From NCBI GenBank assembly GCA_002104905.1, contig MCFE01000337.1:28247-92246 (forward strand): DNA of 64,000 nucleotides, given 5' to 3'. The notes under the pieces were generated by a model. It was not told the origin of the DNA. It made no database searches and saw only the letters and a program-made list of their open reading frames with translations. This document shows positions 27,001-38,309 of the stretch, in pieces (position 1 is the stretch's first letter; every line of letters begins with the position of its first letter). This stretch comes from Basidiobolus meristosporus CBS 931.73 (Eukaryota > Basidiobolomycota > Basidiobolomycetes > Basidiobolales > Basidiobolaceae). The position numbers and the translations under genes are program-made.

Positions 27001-28032
27001 GGCTGGCTGTCTCCCTCACCTGTAGGTATTGCTTTCCACGCTGCAGTGAATCAAACTCCTCTTGCACCAGCTCGGCCAAGTCATAGGAAAGCTCGGTGGT
27101 GTTCAATTCCCCATCAGGCTTGTAATATTTAATGATCGGGTTTTCGCCCAGAGCCACATTCAACGACACAATCTAGGCAGCTTCGTTAATCCACCAGCTT
27201 CAGATCTTTGCTACCAGAGCATACGTACTTTCTTGGCCATGTCTTTGAGGATCAGGTGCCTGTTCTTAGTGGGAGTCGTGGAGTATAATTCGGATATGGC
27301 GTGTGGTGTTTTGGTCGTGAATACCTGTGCTTCAGGCACTGATTGGCAATGATGTTAGCGCGGGACGAGGGGCCTTTATGTGCACGAAGACCGTACCAAA
27401 GAAGTCCACAAAGTATTCTACAATATTCTGGATATACGAGGCCGCCGGTGACTGGGTTAAATACTGATACATATCATCACCAAGCTCTACATAGAAATCC
27501 AGTTACGATCTTGACTGGATTGTGTGTTCTCGAGATTGGTTACCTGTAGTGAAATATAAATATGCTCCTCCGTAGAGAGGGCCAGCATGCAATTTACTGC
27601 CTTCTGTAAAATCCTTCACTAGGCATTCAATCGATTCCCAAGTTGGGGTAATGAGATATAAGACGTCGACCTCTGGAAATCCATTTCTGGGTAATTCTAG
27701 CTTCTCGTACACTATCCAAAGTTAAGGTTAGTAGCCAGATAGTACTGTCCCCAATCGAACGGAGGCACCCACGTGACACTTCAGTTAGAAACAAATCCTT
27801 CTGCTCAACACACGCGTCTAAATAGGTCCTGGCAGCTTCATCCACAACCAAAATGCGCCCCATCTTTGGAGCAGGCAATGAATTGACCATGTCAAGAAAT
27901 CCTAATAGAAACAACAAACATTTAGCCCATCGACATCTTCCCTGTTGCGCGAGGAAGGAGTATTGTAGGAAAAGACTCACGCTGCCTGAGCATTCGGCGG
28001 ATAGAAAAACCATGGTTGGTTTGTTCTAACAT
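24090..28032 (-). CDS. SEC1: SEC1/Munc18 family protein with very long Pro/Ser-rich C-terminal tail
   Basis: Regulator of SNARE-mediated exocytosis that binds syntaxin (Sso-type) and assembled SNARE complexes at the plasma membrane. Eight exons: 27981-28032, 27773-27901, 27711-27544, 27486-27397, 27338-27229, 27172-27020, 26966-26496 and 26441-24090, all GT-AG and in phase, giving 1,174 residues. SM-family landmarks are RILVVDEAA, FPEVDVLYLITPTWESIECLV, GGAYLYFTT, ATLLVLDRTVDLRAPLLHEVTYQ, DDPIWVEYRH, KLRILILYIL and FMIGGMTHSEMRSVYEIS. The SM fold ends near residue 610 at STHVLPPWGFLDSL. The last ~560 residues are low-complexity Pro/Ser/Thr-rich, with many PxxP stretches and Tyr-rich repeats near the end, and should be disordered. 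Known Sec1 proteins are about 600-720 residues, so the tail is unusual. Confidence 0.92.
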
Positions 28033-29366
28033 TTTTGAGCAAAGTTAAGTGAAAGAGTAGCAAACCAAGTCCAAGAGCAGTCGTCTTTATGTTCGATATG
28101 GTACTTCGGCGCGAATTTAATCTGGATTCTTGGCTTTGTTAGACAAATCAACCCACATTCGAGACCTGGCGCTGGTAATCATATAGGATGTGCCAAACTT
28201 TATTTATTAGTAAACATGGAGTAGATTCTATTGGATCTGCAATCTTCAGATTCATTTATATTGTCCTACTGTGTACGACGGCATACCATGAATGAATTAA
28301 CTGCAATGGCTTGCTGATCGTGCTCATCTCCCTTGGTACCGGTTGCCATTATTTCGCTTTGTGTTAGGGGCTTTGTTCTGTGATTGATGGGTGGTGCCAA
28401 CTCTCTACATCAAGATACTGTAACATTTATTTATTTACTTTGAAGAAATTGCTATTTCTTGTCTTTTGTACTTGCAGAGTTCCCGCACAAACAAGAATAC
28501 TTCATCCCAGCTTCATGGTGGTATGTGGCGACTGTTTAGTTTATACCCAAATTACTCATATATCCCAAGTTTGTATTTATCTTCTAGCAAAGTTGTGTTA
28601 TTTACTTAGGATTCAGTTCGTAAGATATTAGCTGATTCTTTCAATTAGTGAGGTCCTGAAAGTTGTAAAATGCTCAAACTCATCCAAAAGGCCCCAATAT
28701 TTGTACATCACTTCCTGAGACCCTTCTGACACCCTTATCATTAGTTTGTGACATTCTTCCAAAAGTATAAATACTGCAATTGAACTCAATAAAGCAAGTG
28801 AGTATCATGCAATTCTTCTAGTTCTCTAAATCACTTTCAATACTTGTCAGAATATTGAAATATGGTAAACTTATCCACAATTTTACAAAGATAATAAATG
28901 AAATCAAGAAAGGAAGTTCATGTAAAAATGGGGGTTTTCTTTCGTTTGCAGTAAGCTTAGTTCCAATAACCGTTGGTGAAATTTCTAACAGCTTTTGCTA
29001 AACATCAACCACGCGTATAACAGTTGCATAACAACTAATTTGTGATGGATCCGTTATCCTTCGAAAATCAAATTCTATATTTTGTCCAGCGAAATATTGA
29101 TCCCGGAAGAGCTTTGGCATTCAATACTATCCAAAATGAGATAAATTGATATCGCAATATTGGGCAACGGTTGAACTATAAGGAACAGTATATAATAACG
29201 CGATGTTTTGCTTAAAACTCGAAAATACAACGGCAAGGATCTTTCACATTAATACTGTTAGGTTGCCCAAAGAAACATTCATGATTAATTAAAATGCTAT
29301 TGCTTTTATTTTACATCCTATTTATACTAATGTTACAATCAGGAAAACACCTTCTGGCACTTCCTA
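28033..29366. other. Gene-free AT-rich stretch at start of subtelomere
   Basis: About 1.3 kb. The right part is the SEC1 promoter; the rest shows only short, unrelated ORFs and AT-rich sequence. From here gene density and GC content drop. The last ~70 bp (TTTTACATCCTAT and onwards) is shared with the 3' flanks of the other PTR2 copies. Confidence 0.5.
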
Positions 29367-30986
29367 TCAACACTCAATGGCATCAAACTTCCGGAAGATC
29401 CAGTAGAAGATGACAGTCATGACTCCCATCAGTCCGGTTTGGATGCCGAACACGTACACAAAGTTGGGGTCGTTGCTCCACACTGCAAGGATCAGGCCAA
29501 TCAGACTGCCACCACAGTTGGTGAACAGGAAAAGAGAGGTCACCACCGACTTGAGCTCGGGGGCGGCTTGTCGGAAGGCGAACTCCAGGCCGGTGACTGA
29601 GGCGAAGATCTCGGAGATGGAGATTCCAATGAACGGGATCACTTGCCACCAGATGGAGATGTCGTTGACTGGTTGCTCACCCTCGGGCAGGCCACTCAAA
29701 TCGGTGAAGTTGTAGTAGGGGCCGGTCTTGTAGACCTGTGCTTGGAGAACGGTGACATAGACAAAGGCAAGTGTGGCAATTGTGAACCCGATGGTGATGC
29801 GTGTGATGGGACCAAGACGGCAGCCCATTCTTCTCAGCAATGGGAAGATGGCCGTGTCAAAGATAGGGATGGCAACTACCAGGACAAGGCTGTTGACCAG
29901 GTTCAGCTGCTCGGGCCCACTGATGAACGATGGTCTTTGCATCGTCAGTCCCATGTTGATGAAGTTGTCGGACATGTTGTAGTACAGAGCCCAGTAGAAG
30001 GGATAGAACAGGAACACCAAGCAGGCGCGCAGGGTTTTCTTGAGATCCTCGATGAACTGATCGTCCCACTCAAAGCCATCCACCTTGGCGTAGTCAAGCC
30101 AGTGCTCGATGGGCCCATTGGTCTTGGCATTGTCCAACGGGGTCTTGCGATGGGACAGAGCATACTTGATGCAGGAGTAGGTCTTCGAGAGGACAGTGCC
30201 GGATGGAGGCTTGACATAGTACAGCTTTTTGGCGGACACGAAGATCACGAGGCCAATCACGAACATGATCGCTGGCAGCGAGTAGGCCAGGGGATAGGAT
30301 CCGTAGTCGTTGGCAACGATGGGACAGATGAACTGGCCCAACAAGGCGCCACAGTTGATGGCCCAGTAGAAGAAGCGGAAGATGCGCTCAACGGTGAGCT
30401 GTGAGTCGGTGTAGACACCAGGGGTCTTGGTCGGGAAGATTCCTTCCTTGATCTGCTCAGCGGCAAAGGAGGAAACATTGGACTTGATGCCGCCGGTGCC
30501 GAAGGAGATGAAGACATACAGGGCAATCACGAAGCCGATCACACCGAAGCTTCCATCCAGAGAGGTTGGGAGGGAGCTGACTGCCAGGAACACCAAGCCC
30601 ACCATGTAGAAGAGGGAGAATATGACGATGGTCTTGAACTTTCCGATGTAGCGGTCAGCAACGACGGCACCAAGAATAGTGGTGCAATAGGCCAGAAACT
30701 GGAAGCCTCTGTTCACGGCGGTGGCAGTGCTCTTGTTGAAGCCAAGAACCTTGAGCATGTAGGGTTGGAACAGAAGCGAGGCACCGTAGAAGGCAAAGCG
30801 CTCGCACAGCTCGGTGATGATGATGAACCAGGCCGCGAGGGGGACCTTTCCAGCAACGCGTAGCTTGATGTCATCGGAGTTGGGAGGATCATCTTGTGCA
30901 GCATCGATGTGCTCCACTTGGGTAGACTTTTCGAAGGGCTTTTCTTCGCTCATAGTTGTTGTGGGGAATTTCTGAGGAAACAGCAT
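29367..30986 (-). CDS. PTR2: PTR2/POT family proton-coupled peptide transporter, copy 1
   Basis: Major-facilitator symporter importing di- and tripeptides with protons at the plasma membrane. Single exon, 539 residues, about 12 hydrophobic segments. The POT proton-coupling motif ExxER is at Glu59-Glu62-Arg63 in ELCERFAFYG, and the PTR2 signature FYWAINCGAL is at residues 206-215. Two starts are possible: MLFPQ at 30986, or MSEEK 11 codons later at 30953; both are conserved in all four copies. The protein is identical to copies 2 and 3. Unlike those copies, this one has no protease gene beyond its 5' end; upstream homology stops about 90 bp before the ATG. Confidence 0.93.
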   Translation of the reverse strand: MLFPQKFPTTTMSEEKPFEKSTQVEHIDAAQDDPPNSDDIKLRVAGKVPLAAWFIIITELCERFAFYGASLLFQPYMLKVLGFNKSTATAVNRGFQFLAYCTTILGAVVADRYIGKFKTIVIFSLFYMVGLVFLAVSSLPTSLDGSFGVIGFVIALYVFISFGTGGIKSNVSSFAAEQIKEGIFPTKTPGVYTDSQLTVERIFRFFYWAINCGALLGQFICPIVANDYGSYPLAYSLPAIMFVIGLVIFVSAKKLYYVKPPSGTVLSKTYSCIKYALSHRKTPLDNAKTNGPIEHWLDYAKVDGFEWDDQFIEDLKKTLRACLVFLFYPFYWALYYNMSDNFINMGLTMQRPSFISGPEQLNLVNSLVLVVAIPIFDTAIFPLLRRMGCRLGPITRITIGFTIATLAFVYVTVLQAQVYKTGPYYNFTDLSGLPEGEQPVNDISIWWQVIPFIGISISEIFASVTGLEFAFRQAAPELKSVVTSLFLFTNCGGSLIGLILAVWSNDPNFVYVFGIQTGLMGVMTVIFYWIFRKFDAIEC

Positions 30987-31722
30987 GGAGGATGAGGCAG
31001 CTTTTATTAGTTGTCAGCCAAACTTAATTCAACCAAGTGACAGATTTGGCAAGATTGACATATATAAATATAGCCACTTACGGAAAGAAGATTTTTTAGC
31101 TGTACGATTGACCATTAAACTTGATTGGGAAGTACATCCAGATATACACCAAAATACGTGATTGCGATCAGCTGGTATTGTGGATAACTCTCTGCTATAT
31201 GGAATGACAACAGGAGTGTTGATAGCCATTACCAAAGACAGACCATTGAAAATAGCCAGATATGGGTGGCCGTTGTGATAGTCGAATATTCTCCAGAGGC
31301 GAGCCTGATGATAGCAGGAAGCAATATTCGTCCTTATATATTCTATTTAGCATATAGTATTTACGTGTTAGTGCACCAGAAGGGTTTGCTTTGCTCGTAA
31401 AGTTGAGTTTTATTGATTATCAGATGGTTCAATAGTAGAGTGTCAATATGAAGTTACCAATGTGCAGGAAATGGGAAAGTATGGCTCACTACACGACTGC
31501 TAATGCTCCAGAAGTTAAACAAACCATATATTTCAATGCATAATTCAACTCGAAATGAAAAGTCACACAGTCAATAGATCGCTTTGCTCAATACCAATAT
31601 CATTGGACAACTAGAGTTGTTCAACACTGAAATTGCGGAACGGTTTGATATGGTGATAGGATTAGAAATCTGCAATTAATTCTAATAAATCCGAAACTTT
31701 GCTGTTGTCCTTTACTCACAAC
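30987..31722. other. Intergenic, PTR2 copy 1 / GNAT gene
   Basis: Divergent 736-bp gap. The first ~75 bp next to PTR2 are shared with the other copies, including an AATAAAAG stretch on the PTR2 strand near 31003-31010; the rest is unique AT-rich DNA with no gene. Confidence 0.45.
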
Positions 31723-32187
31723 ATGCTGAGGGTCGAGAGAACAGACAGTAACGGTAAAGGCTTCAAACAATTGATAGCTGCCTTAGACGAGTATCTAGCC
31801 ATCGCTGATGGACATTTAAGTGAGGAGGAGCGAAATGCCTATGTGGAGCTAAATACTATCGAATACATAGACACAGTAGTTATGGCATACGATGATGAGG
31901 AGCCCGTTGGCTGCGTCTGTTTCCGACCATATGATGCTCAAAAGGCCGAACTAAAAAGAATGTTTGTCGCCCCTGAAAAGAGGAAGTTGGGCGTTGCTTC
32001 GGCCGTAATCGCTGAATCGGAAAACTGGATCAAAGAATTAAACTTCAAGGAGATTATACTGGAAACTGGCCAGAACATGCAAGCAGCAATCAACTTTTAC
32101 ACAAAGCAGGGATATGAACCTACTGACAGATATGGGGTATATGTTAATGCTCCGAACAGTGTTTGTATGAAGAAAGAGATTAAATAA
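31723..32187 (+). CDS. GNAT family N-acetyltransferase, intronless
   Basis: Acetyl-CoA-dependent N-acetyltransferase of unknown substrate. Single exon of 154 residues from ATG 31723. GNAT landmarks are the beta4 segment EPVGCVCFRPY, ELKRMFVAPEKRKLGVASAVI (motif A, the acetyl-CoA pyrophosphate loop, here R-K-L-G-V-A), ILETGQNMQAAINFYTKQGYEP (motif B) and a C-terminal CMKKEI strand. The layout is like small bacterial GNATs, and the lack of introns contrasts with the core genes; both suggest transfer, which I infer and cannot test here. It lies alone between PTR2 copies 1 and 2 and is not part of the duplicated module. Confidence 0.85.
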   Translation: MLRVERTDSNGKGFKQLIAALDEYLAIADGHLSEEERNAYVELNTIEYIDTVVMAYDDEEPVGCVCFRPYDAQKAELKRMFVAPEKRKLGVASAVIAESENWIKELNFKEIILETGQNMQAAINFYTKQGYEPTDRYGVYVNAPNSVCMKKEIK

Positions 32188-32715
32188 AGGTTGTGATATA
32201 CTGATCTACAAATATAAGCCCTTAAGCCCTGTTATCATGGTAGACGTATTTATTTCGCGTGTAAAAAACCTTTCGTAAGAAAGGAATCGTTGAATGTTTA
32301 TGGGAATTAAGCAAGAACGATAGCATCTTTATGGTAAGTAAATAGGCGACCAATATCATGGAAATTATACCGAATTTTCGTGGTTCCTTATTACTGCTTA
32401 TTTCTCGAGATTGCCATATTAGAGTTGTGGTCCTGGAATCAATTAATTCCTATATTTTAGTTTTCTCTCTAGTAGACCAAAACCATCATTGGTTTTACAA
32501 AGCTCAGAGAATTTAACAAATAAACCACCCAATCGTGTTGAGCAACGCAGTGGAAAGTAGCTATTTATTAGAGGTATATGCTGAAATCTAATATACATAT
32601 TTAATATATTGGCACTCAACTCTGCTACATACCTCTGAAATATTCAAAGCACATCCCTGAAATTCTGAATGCCAGCGATATTACCAAGTAAACACTCACG
32701 AATAATTGAAACGCT
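32188..32715. other. Gene-free spacer after GNAT gene
   Basis: AT-rich, about 530 bp, no ORF or RNA gene seen. Confidence 0.5.
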
Positions 32716-32783
32716 ATTGCTTTTATTTTACATCCTATGTATACTAATGTTACAATCAGGAAAACACCTTCTGGCACTTCCTA

Positions 32784-34403
32784 TCAACACTCAATGGCAT
32801 CAAACTTCCGGAAGATCCAGTAGAAGATGACAGTCATGACTCCCATCAGTCCGGTTTGGATGCCGAACACGTACACAAAGTTGGGGTCGTTGCTCCACAC
32901 TGCAAGGATCAGGCCAATCAGACTGCCACCACAGTTGGTGAACAGGAAAAGAGAGGTCACCACCGACTTGAGCTCGGGGGCGGCTTGTCGGAAGGCAAAC
33001 TCCAGACCGGTGACTGAGGCGAAGATCTCGGAGATGGAGATTCCAATGAACGGGATCACTTGCCACCAGATGGAGATGTCGTTGACTGGTTGCTCACCCT
33101 CGGGCAGGCCACTCAAATCGGTGAAGTTGTAGTAGGGGCCGGTCTTGTAGACCTGTGCTTGGAGAACGGTGACATAGACAAAGGCAAGTGTGGCAATTGT
33201 GAACCCGATGGTGATGCGTGTGATGGGACCAAGACGGCAGCCCATTCTTCTCAGCAATGGGAAGATGGCCGTGTCAAAGATAGGGATGGCAACTACCAGG
33301 ACAAGGCTGTTGACCAGGTTCAGCTGCTCGGGCCCACTGATGAACGATGGTCTTTGCATTGTCAGTCCCATGTTGATGAAGTTGTCGGACATGTTGTAGT
33401 ACAGAGCCCAGTAGAAGGGATAGAACAGGAAGACCAAGCAAGCGCGCAGGGTTTTCTTGAGATCTTCGATGAACTGATCGTCCCACTCAAAGCCATCCAC
33501 CTTGGCGTAGTCCAGCCAGTGCTCGATGGGCCCATTGGTCTTGGCATTGTCCAACGGGGTCTTGCGATGGGACAGAGCATACTTGATGCAGGAGTAGGTC
33601 TTCGAGAGGACAGTGCCGGATGGAGGCTTGACATAGTACAGCTTTTTGGCGGACACGAAGATCACGAGGCCAATCACGAACATGATCGCTGGCAGCGAGT
33701 AGGCCAGGGGATAGGATCCGTAGTCGTTGGCAACGATGGGACAGATGAACTGGCCCAATAAGGCGCCACAGTTGATGGCCCAGTAGAAGAAGCGGAAGAT
33801 GCGCTCAACGGTGAGCTGCGAGTCGGTGTAGACACCAGGGGTCTTGGTCGGGAAGATTCCTTCCTTGATCTGCTCAGCGGCAAAGGAGGAAACATTGGAC
33901 TTGATGCCGCCGGTGCCGAAGGAGATGAAGACATACAGGGCAATCACGAAGCCGATCACACCGAAGCTTCCATCCAGAGAGGTTGGGAGGGAGCTGACTG
34001 CCAGGAACACCAAGCCCACCATGTAGAAGAGGGAGAATATGACGATGGTCTTGAACTTTCCGATGTAGCGGTCAGCAACGACGGCACCAAGAATAGTGGT
34101 GCAATAGGCCAGAAACTGGAAGCCTCTGTTCACGGCGGTGGCAGTGCTCTTGTTGAAGCCAAGAACCTTGAGCATGTAGGGTTGGAACAGAAGCGAGGCA
34201 CCGTAGAAGGCAAAGCGCTCGCACAGCTCGGTGATGATGATGAACCAGGCCGCGAGGGGGACCTTTCCAGCAACGCGTAGCTTGATGTCATCGGAGTTGG
34301 GAGGATCATCTTGTGCAGCATCGATGTGCTCCACTTGGGTAGACTTTTCGAAGGGCTTTTCTTCGCTCATAGTTGTTGTGGGGAATTTCTGAGGAAACAG
34401 CAT
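32784..34403 (-). CDS. PTR2: PTR2/POT family peptide transporter, copy 2
   Basis: Protein identical over all 539 residues to copies 1 and 3, although the DNA differs at scattered third positions (for example near 32997-33005, 33433 and 33466). Same ExxER and FYWAINCGAL motifs. It is head-to-head with the intact aspartic protease gene; the shared 816-bp region suggests co-regulation. A secreted endopeptidase with a peptide importer would form a nitrogen-scavenging pair. Confidence 0.93.
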   Translation of the reverse strand: MLFPQKFPTTTMSEEKPFEKSTQVEHIDAAQDDPPNSDDIKLRVAGKVPLAAWFIIITELCERFAFYGASLLFQPYMLKVLGFNKSTATAVNRGFQFLAYCTTILGAVVADRYIGKFKTIVIFSLFYMVGLVFLAVSSLPTSLDGSFGVIGFVIALYVFISFGTGGIKSNVSSFAAEQIKEGIFPTKTPGVYTDSQLTVERIFRFFYWAINCGALLGQFICPIVANDYGSYPLAYSLPAIMFVIGLVIFVSAKKLYYVKPPSGTVLSKTYSCIKYALSHRKTPLDNAKTNGPIEHWLDYAKVDGFEWDDQFIEDLKKTLRACLVFLFYPFYWALYYNMSDNFINMGLTMQRPSFISGPEQLNLVNSLVLVVAIPIFDTAIFPLLRRMGCRLGPITRITIGFTIATLAFVYVTVLQAQVYKTGPYYNFTDLSGLPEGEQPVNDISIWWQVIPFIGISISEIFASVTGLEFAFRQAAPELKSVVTSLFLFTNCGGSLIGLILAVWSNDPNFVYVFGIQTGLMGVMTVIFYWIFRKFDAIEC

Positions 34404-35219
34404 GGAGGATGAGGCAGCTTTTATTAGTTGTCAGCCAAGCTTAATTCAACCAAGTGACAGATTTGAGAATATTGACAGATAGGGATATAGCCAATTTAGG
34501 TAGTTGACCCACTGATTTATTTCAAGCAAAATCCAATCAATTATACTTAAATAGGTAGCTCTTTCAGAAGATAGTTAACCTGAATCAATTTTTAGTCATC
34601 TGTTTACTTATCAAGATTTGCCAATCATTTAACCTTTTATGTACTGAGCATTTGCCTAGAGTAATTATCGGTTTGAGATCTTGGCCATATTCCAATCCTG
34701 ACCCCTAACCCCATCCAAATACAGATAACAACCAATCATGCCCTCTAGGCAACGACATCGGAAAGCTTTGATAGTTGTTTTGTAAGCACACGGGGCAAGG
34801 CCAAATTAGCAGCAATATTACCCAGCAGCTTGGCCATGGAGCTTATTGTAAGTAATTGGTGGTACTTCAAATCCAGTGATTTCTATTCTAATTTTATAAC
34901 TAAAGGCTAATTGACTGCTACTCTAAAGATATAAAAGTCACTCTCTCACTACATATGTAGCTTAACCATATTGTACATCTCTCCAAGCTTGGTCGGAAGG
35001 ATAAGTGCATTATCAATTAATCAGTGAATGTAACATCCACTCCCATATGCTCGGAATTAATTGCTTATTATGTGGAGGGAAATTCTCTTCTGGAATAGCA
35101 CGCGGCATTATTACTTTGTTGGGCTGGCTGCTTCCCCTGCATTTTCGTATCACTCCGAGCCCTTTATATTTGGCGGCCTTCGTTCTTCAGGCGGTAAGTA
35201 CGGCACTATTGGAGCAACT
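34404..35219. promoter_or_regulatory. Bidirectional promoter region, PTR2 copy 2 / protease
   Basis: 816 bp between divergent genes, kept at the same length and nearly the same sequence in the right module copy (39930-40745). On the protease side TATAAAAG lies at 34930-34937, about 280 bp before the protease ATG. Retention in both copies supports function but may also reflect recent duplication. Confidence 0.5.
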
Positions 35220-36527
35220 ATGGCTAGGTTAATCACCCTTTTCATTGCAGTTGCTATTGTTCACCCAACCTTTGGTGCCGTTCTTCCTCGTGGAAACGAA
35301 GTTTATACACTTCCGATTCGTCGTTCATTTGCCCATGCGTCCAGTATATCGCGTAGAAGTGTGTATGCTAGAGCAGTAGGAAGCATCCCAGCTCAAAGTA
35401 ATGTGGTCCATGTAACTACTTTTTTCATTCCACTATATCGTCGATTCTGAATAGTAATGAAGCATACCTATATATACACAGTATACCGCCTCCATTGGGA
35501 TCGGAACTCCACCTACTTCCTATGATCTTCTGATCGATACCAATTCTGCCAATACATGGGTAGGAGCACAGAAGGCCTACGTTCATACCAGCACCTCCAC
35601 CCAGACTGCAGATTCGGTTTCCGTCACTTATGGAAGTGGTTCATTCTCGGGAACCGAGTTCAGCGATACGGTGACGATTTCGCCTGGATTGGTGGTTCAA
35701 TCTCAATCAATTGGGGTAGCTTCCTCATCTCAAGGGTTTACCGACTGCGACGGGATACTTGGTTTAGGTCCAGTTGATCTAACCCTTGGCACGTTATCTC
35801 CCAGCACTGGCTCCACAGTCCCTACCGTTGTGGACAACCTGTTTTCACAAGGTACAATCCCTAGCAATGTTTTTAGCCTCTCATTTGAGCCATCTACTTC
35901 GCTGACTTCCACGAATGGTGAGATTACGTTTGGTGGCACGGATTCGACCAAATACACTGGCAGCATTGCTTATGCTCCTATCACTGCAACATCTCCGGCA
36001 AGGGATTTTTGGGGTGTTGACGGGTCCTTCCGATATGGTGCTTCTGAGCCTATCTTGTCAACTACCGCCGGATCCGTTGATTCGGGCACAACGTTACTCT
36101 TACTGCCAACAGACGCATTCCAAAAATACTTGAAAGCAACAGGGGCGGTGATTGATAAAGCTACTGGGTTGCCCAAGCTTACTTCAGCCCAATTCGCCAA
36201 GCTGAAGTCGCTTTTCATTACCATTGGAGGCACTACACTAGAGCTCACTGCAAATGCCTGCATATTTCCTCGGGCATTAAACACTCAAATCGGTGGAGAG
36301 GCTGGGGGTATCTATCTTGCATTTGGTGATTTAGGTTCGAACTCAGGTGCAGGCTTAGATTTCATTTTGGGGCTGACGTTCCTGGAGAGGTTCTATAGTG
36401 TATACGACGCAGATAACAAGAGAGTTGGTAAGTTGATAGCTTACGGAGGCCCTCGCTTTCTTTGTGCTAATATTCGTTATGCTTAGGTTTCGCCACTACT
36501 CGTTTCACACATGCGAACACGAATTGA
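35220..36527 (+). CDS. Secreted A1-family aspartic protease (polyporopepsin-like)
   Basis: Pepsin-fold endopeptidase, predicted extracellular. Three exons (35220-35411, 35482-36427, 36487-36527) give 392 residues. Signal peptide MARLITLFIAVAIVHPTFGA, a short propeptide with dibasic RR sites, then the mature fold starting YTASIGIGTPP. The first catalytic motif is DTN at Asp83-Asn85 rather than the usual DTG/DSG; the second is normal, DSGTT at Asp264. The flap region VTYGSGSFSG and the end GLTFLERFYSVYDADNKRVG-FATTRF are typical. The last short exon is needed to complete the conserved C-terminus. An in-frame ATG at 35070 exists upstream but would bury the signal peptide. Activity is uncertain because of the DTN change. 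Confidence 0.87.
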
Positions 36528-36852
36528 TTCCATACCATTGATTGCGTATCTCTTATACCAAGATTATACTGTTGCATGCATACGTGAAGTATACCTAATA
36601 AATGAATAAGTAGACTTTTGCGTGACGATTAATCCCAATGCACCAGTGCAGAAATTTTTTTGAAAAGGAGGGTTTCGGAATGCAGTGCATCACCTGTGGC
36701 CACCCTGTGAATTGTAATGTTACTATCTAATACAAGCTAACTATTTCTGAAGGATCGTTATACCAACACTCTGACATAAGAATCATGTATAGCAATGGTA
36801 ATAATAATGAAGCTCAGTTTTGATATGGTAAAGAGAAGAGTATTTGAGGGTA

Positions 36853-38242
36853 TCGAATCAAGATTGAGGGAGATGTCAGACATGATTACCAAATATGTTC
36901 TCAGTGTTTTTCTTACCCATTGTGATAGATTACAGCCCAACACTACAAATTGACATTTTGTGATTTCCTATTCGGTCCAATGCTGACACCTCCAGATATT
37001 GGGTTCGTCCTTTATCGTCAAACAGATCTCAGATAGTTTTGGATATCATTATTACAGATTGAGTAGCATATTTAGTATGCATTACCAACCAAGTCATTCA
37101 ATTAATAGTAAAGAAGGCCAACCCTAAACACCACATATCTCATTAAGTTGTAGATCATCTTTATTTGATGCTTCCTTGTCAGCAAGAAATCATTCCTATA
37201 CATAACTGAAGTACACTTCTTGTGTCAATCGCAATAATACATATCATATTTCTGAGAGTTTGTGCGCTGCAAGTTGAGTTGAGTTGAATGTGTGCAAGGT
37301 AATCAAAAAGTAGATCGTGCTTATAGTCAAGCAGAATGTTAAATATATATCATAAGGGATTTTATCGTACGAGATATAGTTCAATACTACATAGTATCGA
37401 TTATCAGCCATAGATGAGATGGTACACAAGTATTGATCATAAGATAAACAGTTCTGAAGTGATGGTACATTATCTTGGCTGACCCATCAGGGATTTCTTC
37501 TGCTTTGCTACAAAGAATGGATAAGTAGTGAAATTGCTACATGTAATGGTAGCCAAATCTGATCGAAAACACCTCTATTGAATACAATAGTTGAGTAGCT
37601 TCAAAATAATCTATTGCCGATATCATGCTATTTTATATGCACAAGTGCTGCTTGCCAATGTGCCGAGATTTCACCGTCAATATTGCGCAAACATGGAGTC
37701 ATGAAGTAGCATGAATGGAAGTAAAAACTTGATGTATCCACAGGTCCTGCAGCTCGTGTATCTAGTTTATAGATCAATATCCGCATTTTTATACGACTCT
37801 AACAAGGACCACTTTATCCTAGAGACGTTGCGTATACAGACATCGTGACATTTTATTTTGGCATTACATATGATCAGCATTATCATATTTACCACTAGTA
37901 ATCATGAATCCAAATATGGACGGCGAATCTGCTTTTAGTTTCTCAACAAGCTTCGTTTACTCAATTTTGATCCTCAAAAAATCAAAAAGTTGGAGAATTT
38001 GGCATGCAGTATTTATTTTGCAACATCCTAAAGCAATAGGTACACATGATTGCTCCAAGTATTTCGAAGGGCAATATTGGCACGAAGTGCGAGTGATGGC
38101 TACTTGCTACAGAAATTTAGAGAGTAGATAGTCCAACAAATACGATTCTTGACAGTCTACTAGCACAATGGCGAAATTTTTAATGACAACATTAACATTA
38201 TCAAACTATCATAGAAATCACTCAAGATTAAACGAACTGCTT
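36853..38242. other. Unique AT-rich spacer between module copies
   Basis: About 1.4 kb with no supported gene. A short segment near 36866-36900 (GATGTCAGACATGATTACC) recurs near 44727-44750, so fragments of this spacer are shared with the flank of PTR2 copy 4. Confidence 0.5.
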
Positions 38243-38309
38243 TTGCTTTTATTTTACATCCTATGTATACTAATGTTACAATCAGGTGAACACCTTCTGG
38301 CACTTCCTA

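Larger units (their letters stand above)
32716..36852. repeat. Duplicated PTR2-protease module, left copy
   Basis: Segment of about 4.1 kb repeated at 38243-42233 with an offset of 5,526 bp (5,381 bp after a 145-bp deletion in the right copy). It holds PTR2 on the minus strand, an 816-bp divergent promoter region of equal length in both copies, and the protease on the plus strand. Homology starts near the TTGCTTTTATTTTACATCC motif and ends just after 36850. Confidence 0.85.

Noticed and set aside
29643-30404. Long plus-strand ORF of 253 codons, repeated antisense to each PTR2 copy
   Set aside because: Shadow of the PTR2 coding frame; no family features, and its length changes between copies because of silent PTR2 changes.
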